Below are positions 25,626 through 33,234 of a DNA stretch of 64,000 nucleotides, piece after piece. Under the pieces are notes generated by a model that was not told where the DNA came from, did no database searches, and saw only the letters and a program-made list of their open reading frames with translations. The DNA is from Actinoplanes italicus (GTDB lineage: Bacteria; Actinomycetota; Actinomycetes; Mycobacteriales; Micromonosporaceae): assembly GCF_003001815.1 (NCBI RefSeq), contig NZ_PVMZ01000029.1, forward strand, positions 39,241-103,240, in the 5' to 3' direction. Both the position numbers and the translations under genes were made by a program. Numbering within the stretch: the first letter of the stretch is position 1; every line of letters starts with the position of its first letter.

Positions 25626-26465
25626 GTGACCAGTCTCGGTTCGTACCTGCACCGGCACCCGCGCCTGCGCCTGGCCGGCCTGCTCTCCGCGCCCCTGCTC
25701 TGGCTGGTCGTCGCCTATCTCGGCGCGCTCGCGGTGCTCCTGGTGTCGGCGTTCTGGACCGTGAACGGCTTCACCGGGGAGGTGGTCCGGGAGTTCTCGC
25801 TCGCGAACTTCCGGACCATCCTCACCGAGGAGGTCTACCGGAACGTCTCGCTGCGCAGTCTCGGGGTGGCCGTCTCGGTCACCGTCATCTGCGCGGTGAT
25901 CGCGATCCCGATGGCGTTCTACATGGCTAAAGTTTCCAAGTACAAAAATGCACTGGTCATAGCCATTCTTACGCCCCTGTGGGCCAGTTACCTGGTCAAG
26001 GCGTACGCGTGGCGGATCCTGCTGGCCAACGGCGGGCCGATGGACTCGATCTTCGGTGGACCCGGGTACGGGATCGGCGCGACCATCCTCGTGCTGTCGT
26101 ACCTGTGGCTGCCGTACATGATCCTGCCGATCTACGCCGGGCTGGAACGGTTGCCGGACTCGCTGCTCGAGGCCTCCGCCGACCTCGGGGCGCGCGCCGG
26201 GCGTACCTTCCGGTCCGTGGTCCTGCCGGTGTTGATCCCGTCGGTCCTCGCCGGGTCGATCTTCACCTTCTCGCTGTCGCTCGGCGACTACATCACCGTC
26301 CAGATTGTCGGCGGGAAGACCCAGCTCATCGGCAACGTCGTCTACGCCAACATCGGCGCCGCGAACAATCTGCCGTTCGCCGCCGCGATCGCCTGCGTCC
26401 CCGTCCTGATCATGGTGATCTACCTGGTCGCGGTCCGCCGTTCCGGCGCCCTGGAGGAGCTGTGA
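25626..26465 (+). CDS. potB: Polyamine-type ABC permease 1
   Basis: A 279-aa six-helix permease with the EAA loop LEASADLGARAGRTFRSVVLP that docks on PotA. The GTG start follows the potD stop by one base; an AAGGGA site precedes it. It overlaps potC by 4 nt. Confidence 0.9.
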   Translation: MTSLGSYLHRHPRLRLAGLLSAPLLWLVVAYLGALAVLLVSAFWTVNGFTGEVVREFSLANFRTILTEEVYRNVSLRSLGVAVSVTVICAVIAIPMAFYMAKVSKYKNALVIAILTPLWASYLVKAYAWRILLANGGPMDSIFGGPGYGIGATILVLSYLWLPYMILPIYAGLERLPDSLLEASADLGARAGRTFRSVVLPVLIPSVLAGSIFTFSLSLGDYITVQIVGGKTQLIGNVVYANIGAANNLPFAAAIACVPVLIMVIYLVAVRRSGALEEL

Positions 26466-27289
26466 CCCTCTCCGCATCCGCCCGCTGGGCGCTGCGTGCC
26501 GTGATGGCCGCCGGCCTCGTCTTCATCTACGTGCCGCTGCTGCTCGTGCTGGTCAACTCGTTCAACGGCGACCGGACCTTCGCCTGGCCGCCCCGCGACC
26601 TGACCACCCGCTGGTGGTCGGCGGCCTGGGAGAACGAGGGCGCCCGGCAGGCGCTGCTCACCTCGGTCCAGGCCGGGCTCGCCGCCACCGCGATCGCGCT
26701 GGTGCTCGGCACGATGATCGCCTTCGCCGTGCAGCGGTTCGAGTTCTTCGGCCGCGACACCGTGTCGCTGCTGGTGGTGCTGCCGATCGCGCTGCCCGGC
26801 ATCGTCACGGGCATCGCCCTGGACAGCGCCTGGCGGTCGGTCATGGGCGACCTCGGCATCGGCAAGGGCCTGTTCTCGGTGGTCGTCGGGCACGCCACGT
26901 TCTGCGTCGTCACCGTTTACAACAACGTCCTCGCCCGGCTGCGGCGTACCGGCGTCAACCTGGAAGAGGCGTCGGCCGACCTCGGCGCCTCCGGCTTCCA
27001 GACCTTCCGGTACGTGACGTTTCCGCTGATCCGGTCGGCGCTGCTCGCGGGTGGGCTGCTGGCGTTCGCGCTCTCCTTCGACGAGATCATCGTGACCACG
27101 TTCACGGCCGGGCCCGGAGTCACCACACTGCCGATCTGGATCTTCAACAACCTGTTCCGGCCCAACCAGGCGCCGATCGTCAACGTCGTCGCGGCGGTGC
27201 TGATCGTGCTGTCCGTGGTGCCGGTGTGGCTGGCGCAGCGCATCGCCGGGCCTTCATCCGGAGTTCTCCGTGGTAGCACTGATGCTTAG
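26462..27289 (+). CDS. potC: Polyamine-type ABC permease 2
   Basis: A 275-aa permease with six membrane helices and the EAA loop LEEASADLGASGFQTFRYVTFP. The frame continues far upstream in antisense-like sequence, but the GTG at 26462 gives GTGA overlap with potB and the family length. It completes the A-D-B-C operon. Confidence 0.9.
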   Translation: MTLSASARWALRAVMAAGLVFIYVPLLLVLVNSFNGDRTFAWPPRDLTTRWWSAAWENEGARQALLTSVQAGLAATAIALVLGTMIAFAVQRFEFFGRDTVSLLVVLPIALPGIVTGIALDSAWRSVMGDLGIGKGLFSVVVGHATFCVVTVYNNVLARLRRTGVNLEEASADLGASGFQTFRYVTFPLIRSALLAGGLLAFALSFDEIIVTTFTAGPGVTTLPIWIFNNLFRPNQAPIVNVVAAVLIVLSVVPVWLAQRIAGPSSGVLRGSTDA

Positions 27290-27309
27290 AGGCAGGGTCG
27301 CGGCAGACG

Positions 27310-27341
27310 ATCGGTTCAACCACCACCGAGGGGGAACCGAT
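27310..27341 (+). promoter_or_regulatory. Hairpin covering the start of the next gene
   Basis: ATCGGTTC (27310-27317) pairs with GAACCGAT (27334-27341). The right arm includes the first two bases of ATG 27340 and the loop includes the GAGGGGG ribosome-binding site, so folding would mask translation start. Confidence 0.45.
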
Positions 27342-27990
27342 GACATTCGCCAGGCTCCAGACCACCGCCACCCGGCCCGAGGGTGACGACCTCGTACCCG
27401 AGCTCACCGCGATGATCTCCGGCCATCCCGGTTTCGCCGGCCTGCTCCTGCTCGAAGGGGAGGAACGGGCCGGTGCCCTGCTCACCCTCTGGCAGACCTT
27501 CCCGGACGCCGAGAAGGCCTCCGAACGCAGCCGTGCCGACGGCGGGCAACCGCCCGTCACGATCACCTCCGACGAGATCTACGAGGTCGACGACGACGAG
27601 GCCGCCGTCGCCGCCGGGCGGCCGGTGGGTGCCGCGCTTCTCGGTGTCTTCGACGGGCCGCTCAGCGCCGAGCGCGAGACCCTGGCCCGGCGACGCGGCC
27701 GGGAGAGCATCGGCCCGGTGGTGCGGCAGGTGCCCGGCATGGTCCGTACGCTCGTGCTCTGGCACCCCGGCAAGCGCGGCTTCGTCATCGTGCACCTCGC
27801 CGAGTCGGCCGCGGTGCTCGACGCGGTCGGCGCCGCCGTGCGATCGGTGCCGCTGCGCGACGGTGACGACCCCGCCCTGCTGACCGGCCCCGACCGGGTG
27901 TCGGTGCACCGGGTCGTGGCGTACGAGCCGGTGGCCGGACAGGTTCTGGCCCTTCGCGGCCGCCGCGTACCGGATCTCTGGTCGAGGTAG
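27340..27990 (+). CDS. Protein with two ABM-like alpha+beta barrel halves
   Basis: A 216-aa soluble protein of unknown function. Two halves share a layout: residues about 20-65 (PELTAMISGHPGFAGLLLL ... AGALLTLW) and about 128-170 (VRQVPGMVRTLVLWHPGKR ... FVIVHLAESAAVLD). This looks like a tandem dimeric alpha+beta-barrel (antibiotic biosynthesis monooxygenase-like) fold, which binds or oxidises small molecules or simply folds as a pseudo-dimer. No catalytic residues can be named. Start ATG with GAGGGGG upstream; independent of potC. Confidence 0.65.
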   Translation: MTFARLQTTATRPEGDDLVPELTAMISGHPGFAGLLLLEGEERAGALLTLWQTFPDAEKASERSRADGGQPPVTITSDEIYEVDDDEAAVAAGRPVGAALLGVFDGPLSAERETLARRRGRESIGPVVRQVPGMVRTLVLWHPGKRGFVIVHLAESAAVLDAVGAAVRSVPLRDGDDPALLTGPDRVSVHRVVAYEPVAGQVLALRGRRVPDLWSR

Positions 27991-28061
27991 TGCTGGCGTT
28001 ACCTCCAGGACTCCACTCTGGACGACTGTTTCGGGCGGCACGGTCCGGTTGGCTGTACGAC

Positions 28062-29276
28062 ATGACGACGTTCGGACCCGCCATCAGGATCGCCGCGACC
28101 ACTGCTGCGCTCGCCTCCGCTCTGCCGTTTCTGCCGGCCACACCAGCCTTCGCGTCGCCTGCCGTGTCGCCCTTCTCATCGCCGGCTCTCGCGTCTCTCT
28201 CCCCATCGCAGGCGTTCGTCTCGCCGTTCGCTCTGCCACGACCGTCGGGGCCGTTCGCCGTCGGCCGGGAGGTGCTGCACCTGACCGACCGGTCCCGGCC
28301 CGACCCCTGGGTGCCGGACAGCCCTCGTGAGCTGATGGTCTCGATGTTCTATCCAGCCGTTGCGCTGCCGGGCCGCCCAGCGTCCTACCTCTCGGTTGCC
28401 GAGGCCCGGCTGCTCATCGACGACCGCAAAGTCACCGGCATCATCGAGCCCGAGGAGCTCAGCTCCACCCGCACGACCGCCGTGGCCTCCGCACCACCGC
28501 GCCACGGCCGGTTCCCGCTCGTCGTGCTGTCGCCCGGCTTCACCCTGCACCGGCACACCCTCACCCACCTGGCCGAGGAGCTGGCCAGTCGCGGTCATGT
28601 GGTGGCCGTCGCCGACCACGCGCACGAGTCCGCGGGCACCGACTTCCCCCGTGGCCGCACACTGAACTGCACCGCCTGCACTGTGGTCGAGGGCCAGGGC
28701 ACATCGGGCTATGCCCGTGTCGCCTCCGGCCGGTCACGGGATCTGTCGTTCCTGCTCGACCGCCTGACCGGCGACCGTCCGGTGTGGCGCCACGCACGCA
28801 TGATCGACCGCACCCGGATCGGTGTGGCCGGCCATTCGATCGGTGGCAACGCCGCCGCGGTCACCATGGCGGCCGATCCGCGGGTGCGCGCCGGGATCAA
28901 CATGGACGGCAGCCTGTTCGAGCCGGTCCCGGCCGGAGGATTCGGCGGGCGGCCGTTCATGCTGCTCGGCGCGCCGTCCCCGGCCCCCGATGGCGCCCCG
29001 GACAAGACCTGGGTGCGTGACTGGCCGGTCATGGACGGCTGGAAACGCTGGCTCACCGTCACCGGCAGCGGGCACCTCGACTTCACCGACATCCCGGTGA
29101 TCGGGGAACAGGCGGGTATCCCCGACCCCGGATTCCCACTGCCCGGGAGCCGGGCCGCGCAGATCACGCGCGACTACGTGGGTGCGTTCTTCGACCTGCA
29201 TCTGCGCGGGATCCCGCAGCCGTTGCTCGACGGCCCGGCACCTAGCCATCCGGAGGTGCTGTTCCAGCAGCCCTGA
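28062..29276 (+). CDS. Secreted alpha/beta hydrolase (PAF-acetylhydrolase-like)
   Basis: A 404-aa exported hydrolase. An N-terminal Ala-rich signal peptide (to about residue 32, ending PAFAS) is followed by a Ser/Ala/Pro-rich spacer. The fold shows the oxyanion segment FPLVVLSPGF, nucleophile elbow GVAGHSIGGN, an Asp in the INMDGS strand and a late His in SGHLDFTD, the pattern of platelet-activating-factor acetylhydrolase-like lipases. The frame begins at 27990, but ATG 28062 starts the signal peptide. A lipid or ester substrate outside the cell is expected. Confidence 0.82.
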   Translation: MTTFGPAIRIAATTAALASALPFLPATPAFASPAVSPFSSPALASLSPSQAFVSPFALPRPSGPFAVGREVLHLTDRSRPDPWVPDSPRELMVSMFYPAVALPGRPASYLSVAEARLLIDDRKVTGIIEPEELSSTRTTAVASAPPRHGRFPLVVLSPGFTLHRHTLTHLAEELASRGHVVAVADHAHESAGTDFPRGRTLNCTACTVVEGQGTSGYARVASGRSRDLSFLLDRLTGDRPVWRHARMIDRTRIGVAGHSIGGNAAAVTMAADPRVRAGINMDGSLFEPVPAGGFGGRPFMLLGAPSPAPDGAPDKTWVRDWPVMDGWKRWLTVTGSGHLDFTDIPVIGEQAGIPDPGFPLPGSRAAQITRDYVGAFFDLHLRGIPQPLLDGPAPSHPEVLFQQP

Positions 29277-29283
29277 GACGGCC

Positions 29284-29461
29284 TCACCCGGCCGGGGCGT
29301 CCTGCCGACGGTCTCCGTGAGGTGGCGTATGCCCTCAACCGGGCAGTCGTCGGTGTCGGGCCTGTGGGGCTTGGCCCGGCCGGGGGTGTCCTGTCCATGG
29401 TTTCCGTGAGGTGGCGTATGTCCCCGATCGGCCAGTCGTCGGTGTTCGGGCCTGTATCGAA
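29284..29461. repeat. 88/89-bp direct repeat, two copies
   Basis: Copies begin near 29284 and 29373; GTGAGGTGGCGTATG recurs at 29317 and 29406. They lie just after the hydrolase stop. No gene is supported between 29277 and 29668. Confidence 0.75.
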
Positions 29462-29538
29462 GTGGGAGACGGGCTGCGGCGTGCGGCCCGACGACATCTG
29501 GACTCCGCCTCGCTCCGGCCCGCACCGCGATACATGCC
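29451..29538. mobile_element. MITE-like element, copy 1
   Basis: Left end CCTGTATCGAAGTGGGAG and right end CCGCACCGCGATACATGCC are near inverted repeats, and both are also similar to the two ends of the sequence at 63325-63653. About 88 bp, no coding capacity. A MITE is the best guess; no transposase is in the window. Confidence 0.45.
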
Positions 29539-29668
29539 TCGTGCCTGCTGCGGAGGAGTCTCGAAGGTCTTGGGCCCGGGGCGGGGGTCTCGGCAGGCCC
29601 TCTCGGGGCTGATGTGGAGGAGCCGAGTTCCGTGGCTCCTCCACATACGGCGGGGCGGGATCGGGTGG

Positions 29669-31135
29669 TCAGAGGAGCACACCGGTCGAGGACTGCTCGG
29701 CGACCCGGGCCGGGTGCGCCGACCGGCGCCGGGAGGCCAGCCACAGGATGACCGCGGTGTAGGCGGCCAGCACCGTCAGCCCTGCCCACCACGGCAGCGG
29801 GAAGTATCCGGTGGACGGCGAATAGTAGGAGGTGATCTGCGGATACTCCACCGCTGTCTGCTTGACCGCGAAGGCAGCGGCCGGAGTGACGCGCAACAGC
29901 CACTCCGCGACCGTGTCCGGCAACAGCGGGATCACGCTGACCGCGAAGGGGACGGCGACCAGCGCCACCGCCAGACTGCTGCCGGCCCAGCGTCGCCGCG
30001 TCAGTGCGCCGAGTCCGTATGCCAGCATCGCCGACAGGGCGAGTGCCACGGCCAGGCCGACGACCACCCGCAGGCCGGTCGGCAGGGTCAGGGCCTGCAC
30101 CGGCATGTTCTTGCTCCGGGCGATGGCGGCGCCGATCGGTACGACCGCGCCGGCCGCCACCAGCCCGACCGCGAAGGCGGCCGCGCCGACGGTGGTGACG
30201 CGGCGCCGGTGCATCCCCGTGGAGGCGCCGTACCGTGCCGCGACCACCAGCACTATGACCAGCGCCGCCAGGAACCCGGCCAAGGACTGATCGGTGGTCC
30301 AGGCGAACTCCTCGCGGGCGGGACTGATGTCGCCGGTGCCGCTGATCCGGATCACGCTGCCGTTCTGGACCACTCCGGACGGGTTGGATAGCTTCTCCCA
30401 GTCTGTCTGGTTCATCTGCCCGACCGGCTCACTGACCCATTCGCCGTCGCCTCCCTCGACGGTGACGCTGTCGAAGACACCGACGGCCTGGGTGAACCGG
30501 CACGCCTGGGTGTTGCCGCCCAGAGCGGTCTCGCGCAGTGTCAGGTCGCACGGCGAGGTGGCGAACAGGCCGACCCGCACGGTGTCCGGAAGGCCGGCGA
30601 GGCGTGCCGTGCCCACGGTGTGCCACTGGACGCCGTCGGCGGACTCGGCGCCGGTGACCGTGTCGCCGGAACGGGTCAGCCGCAGCCAGCGTGGGGAGTC
30701 GGCGGAGACACCGCCCGGCCGACCGGCGTCGTCGTGCCGATAGCCGTGCTGGAAGTGGACACCGTGACGGCCGGTCATGGCCAGAGCCGCATAACGCGAA
30801 CCCTGCCGCGTGCCGTCCTTGACGATGACACCGGATTTGGCCCAGGGCACCAGGCCGGGAACGATCTCGTCGTGATCGGGTGGAGGATAGGTGATCGTGC
30901 CGGTCATCGAGGTCATCCGGGCCGTGATCGTGCCGCCGGTGCCGAGTTCCTGATGCAGGAACCAGAACCGGTCGCCGACGACCGATCCGTCCTCGGCCAC
31001 CGGGGCGACCGGGCAGGGCCCGTCGCAGGTCACCCGGAGGCCGGCGGCGGACAGCCCGCCGACCGCGACGACGGCCACGGCGGCGACGGTCAGGGCCACG
31101 ACCCGGGCCGGGCGGAGGAAATCCGAAGCGAACAT
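29669..31135 (-). CDS. Membrane protein with extracellular lectin-like domain
   Basis: A 488-aa protein. An N-terminal membrane segment (about 12-34) is followed by a ~250-residue outside region with a concanavalin-like (DUF1349-like) pattern (SPRWLRLTRSGDTVTG, SADGVQWHTVG) and cysteine pairs, then six hydrophobic segments (about 285-475) laid out like an ABC-2-type permease. No ATPase gene is adjacent. The role is unknown. It is divergent from a two-component system 87 bp away, which may regulate it. Confidence 0.7.
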   Translation of the reverse strand: MFASDFLRPARVVALTVAAVAVVAVGGLSAAGLRVTCDGPCPVAPVAEDGSVVGDRFWFLHQELGTGGTITARMTSMTGTITYPPPDHDEIVPGLVPWAKSGVIVKDGTRQGSRYAALAMTGRHGVHFQHGYRHDDAGRPGGVSADSPRWLRLTRSGDTVTGAESADGVQWHTVGTARLAGLPDTVRVGLFATSPCDLTLRETALGGNTQACRFTQAVGVFDSVTVEGGDGEWVSEPVGQMNQTDWEKLSNPSGVVQNGSVIRISGTGDISPAREEFAWTTDQSLAGFLAALVIVLVVAARYGASTGMHRRRVTTVGAAAFAVGLVAAGAVVPIGAAIARSKNMPVQALTLPTGLRVVVGLAVALALSAMLAYGLGALTRRRWAGSSLAVALVAVPFAVSVIPLLPDTVAEWLLRVTPAAAFAVKQTAVEYPQITSYYSPSTGYFPLPWWAGLTVLAAYTAVILWLASRRRSAHPARVAEQSSTGVLL

Positions 31136-31157
31136 GCCGTCGGTTCTACGGATCGGT

Positions 31158-31200
31158 GCCTAACATCGGCCGAACACGTTCTGTCATGCCGTTGTTAGGC
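31158..31200. promoter_or_regulatory. Inverted repeat in divergent region
   Basis: GCCTAACA (31158-31165) and TGTTAGGC (31193-31200), perfect arms 27 bp apart between divergent genes. Spacing of arm centres is about 35 bp, compatible with two half-sites for a response regulator. Confidence 0.4.
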
Positions 31201-31221
31201 CGGCCCGGTCATGCTGTAGCG

Positions 31222-32451
31222 ATGTTGAGTCGGCGTCGAGGTGCTCCGGGTGCACGGACGGGCGGCGTCGCTGCCCGGAGAGGCACCGTCGGTACCCGGA
31301 TCACCCTGCTCTACGTCAGCGCGTTCTTCGTGTCCGGGGTGATTCTGCTGCTGGTCGCCTTCGCCTTCTCGAGCGGCAGCCGGACATCGGTCGCCCGGCC
31401 CCCGGGCCCCGCCCCGACGGCCGGCCCCGCCGATGCCCAGCAGCAGCTCGCCGCGCTGCAGGAGCAGATGGCCGCCGAGAACGCCGATCAGGCCAGGCGG
31501 TTCGTCTGGGGCTGGGTCATCGCCCTGATCGTGATGGTGCTCCTGTCCCTGCTGATCGGCCGGTTGATGGCGGGGCACGCGATCGCGCCGCTTCGGCTGA
31601 TCACCGAGGTGACCCGGCGGATCTCCGCCGACAGCCTGAACGAGCGGATCGGGATCCGCTGGCCGAACGACGAGGTGAAGGATCTCGCCGACACGATCGA
31701 CGGTCTGCTGGAGCGCCTCGAGGCGTCGTTCACGGCCCAACGCCGTTTCGTCGCCAACGCCTCCCACGAGCTGCGCACGCCCCTGGCCACGATCCGGGCC
31801 AGCCTCGACGTCGCGGTGGCCAAGCCCGATCCGGCCGCCTCGACAGTGGCGCTGGCGGCGCGTCTGCGTACCCAATTGGATCGGGTTGATCATCTTCTCG
31901 ACGGCCTGCTGATGCTGGCCCGCGCCCAGCACAGCCGGAGCGAGCAGACCGTGCCGGTCGACCTCGGTGAACTGGTCGACGCGGCCCTGCGCGACCGGTC
32001 CGCCGACGTCGTCGCCAAGAGCCTGACGGTGACCGTCGGCGTCGCGCCCCGGACGATGGTGCGGGGCCATCGGCCGCTGCTTTCCAGGCTGGTGGCGAAC
32101 CTCGTCGACAACGCGGTGACCCACAACGAGAACACCGGCTGGGTACGGATCACCGGCGCTTCGGCCGGCGACTCGGCGGAGCTGATCGTCGAGACCGGCG
32201 GCCGTGTCTTCGACCAGGCCGAGGTCGATCGCCTGACCCAGCCTTTCGAGCGGCTCGGCGACGAACGGGTCGGCTCCTCCGGGCTGGGACTGTCCATCGT
32301 GTCCGCTGTCGTCACCGCGCACTGCGGGCGGCTCCGGCTCACCGCCCGCCCGGACGGCGGCCTGCGGGTCGCGATCGCGCTGCCGGCCCCGAGTGCGCCG
32401 GCCCCGAGTGCGCCGGCTTCGGGCCCGCCGGCCGGGACGGGGCGGGAATGA
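31222..32451 (+). CDS. Sensor histidine kinase with degenerate G1 box
   Basis: A 409-aa two-TM kinase (about 27-50 and 95-115) with a short outside loop, HAMP (about 115-170), HisKA with H182 (NASHELRTPLATI), N box (LVDNAVTHNEN) and G2 box (SSGLGLSIV). The G1 position reads ELIVETGGRVFD instead of a DxGxG motif, so ATP binding may be weakened. The start is set at ATG 31222; ATGs at 31186 and 31156 are in frame upstream but lie in the inverted repeat. The tail is Ala/Pro/Ser-rich with a short APSAP repeat. It overlaps the regulator gene by 4 nt (ATGA). Confidence 0.85.
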   Translation: MLSRRRGAPGARTGGVAARRGTVGTRITLLYVSAFFVSGVILLLVAFAFSSGSRTSVARPPGPAPTAGPADAQQQLAALQEQMAAENADQARRFVWGWVIALIVMVLLSLLIGRLMAGHAIAPLRLITEVTRRISADSLNERIGIRWPNDEVKDLADTIDGLLERLEASFTAQRRFVANASHELRTPLATIRASLDVAVAKPDPAASTVALAARLRTQLDRVDHLLDGLLMLARAQHSRSEQTVPVDLGELVDAALRDRSADVVAKSLTVTVGVAPRTMVRGHRPLLSRLVANLVDNAVTHNENTGWVRITGASAGDSAELIVETGGRVFDQAEVDRLTQPFERLGDERVGSSGLGLSIVSAVVTAHCGRLRLTARPDGGLRVAIALPAPSAPAPSAPASGPPAGTGRE

Positions 32452-33104
32452 GGATCCTGGTCGTGGAGGACGACCACGCACTGTCCGAGGTGGTCGTGGA
32501 AGGGCTGACCGACGCCGGGATGGCCGTCGACGCCGCACACAGCGGGCTGACGGCCGCGGAGAAGATCGATCTCACGGATTACGACGTCGTGGTGCTCGAC
32601 CGGGACCTGCCCGGCCTGCACGGGGACGTCCTCTGCCAGATGATCACCGATCGGGAGCGGCGGCCGATGGTGCTGATGCTGACCGCGGCCGGTGAACCCG
32701 GCGACCGGGTCAGCGGCCTGATCCTGGGCGCCGACGACTACCTCGCCAAACCGTTCCACTTCCCGGAGCTCATTCTCCGCGTCAGGGCGCTGGCACGGCG
32801 CAAGCCCGCCGCCCGGCCCCGCATCCTGCGCGTCGCCGGGATCGAACTCGACCCGCTGCGCCGCACGGCCCGGCGCGACGGTCGCGACCTCGGCCTGACT
32901 CTCAAGGAGTTCGCCGTGCTCGAGGCGTTGCTGCGGGCCAGTCCGGGGTTCCTCAGCGCGGAGTCGCTGCTCGACGGCGTCTGGGACGAGAACGCCGACC
33001 GGTTCACCAACACGGTGACGGTCACGGTGGGCCGGCTGCGCCGCAAACTCGGCGAGCCACCGGTCATCACCACCGCTGTCGGTGTCGGCTACCGGATCGG
33101 TTGA
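32448..33104 (+). CDS. OmpR-family response regulator
   Basis: A 218-aa regulator with receiver domain (acidic pair E7/D8/D9, phospho-acceptor D51 in VVVLDRDLPG, switch Thr in LMLTAAG, Lys in LAKPF) and a C-terminal winged-helix (LTLKEFAVLEALL ... TVTVGRLRRKLGE ... VGYRIG). It pairs with the upstream kinase. The linker between domains is short. Confidence 0.92.
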   Translation: MRILVVEDDHALSEVVVEGLTDAGMAVDAAHSGLTAAEKIDLTDYDVVVLDRDLPGLHGDVLCQMITDRERRPMVLMLTAAGEPGDRVSGLILGADDYLAKPFHFPELILRVRALARRKPAARPRILRVAGIELDPLRRTARRDGRDLGLTLKEFAVLEALLRASPGFLSAESLLDGVWDENADRFTNTVTVTVGRLRRKLGEPPVITTAVGVGYRIG

Positions 33105-33234
33105 CGCACCGAAAACCATCGACGAGGATCTGATCGACGCGCCTCGATTATGGACGTTCGGCCCATCCCGCGATCATGCGTTTGTGCGATCGGATGCGAG
33201 GAGACCGGTAACGACCGTCCATAAAGGAGGTTCC

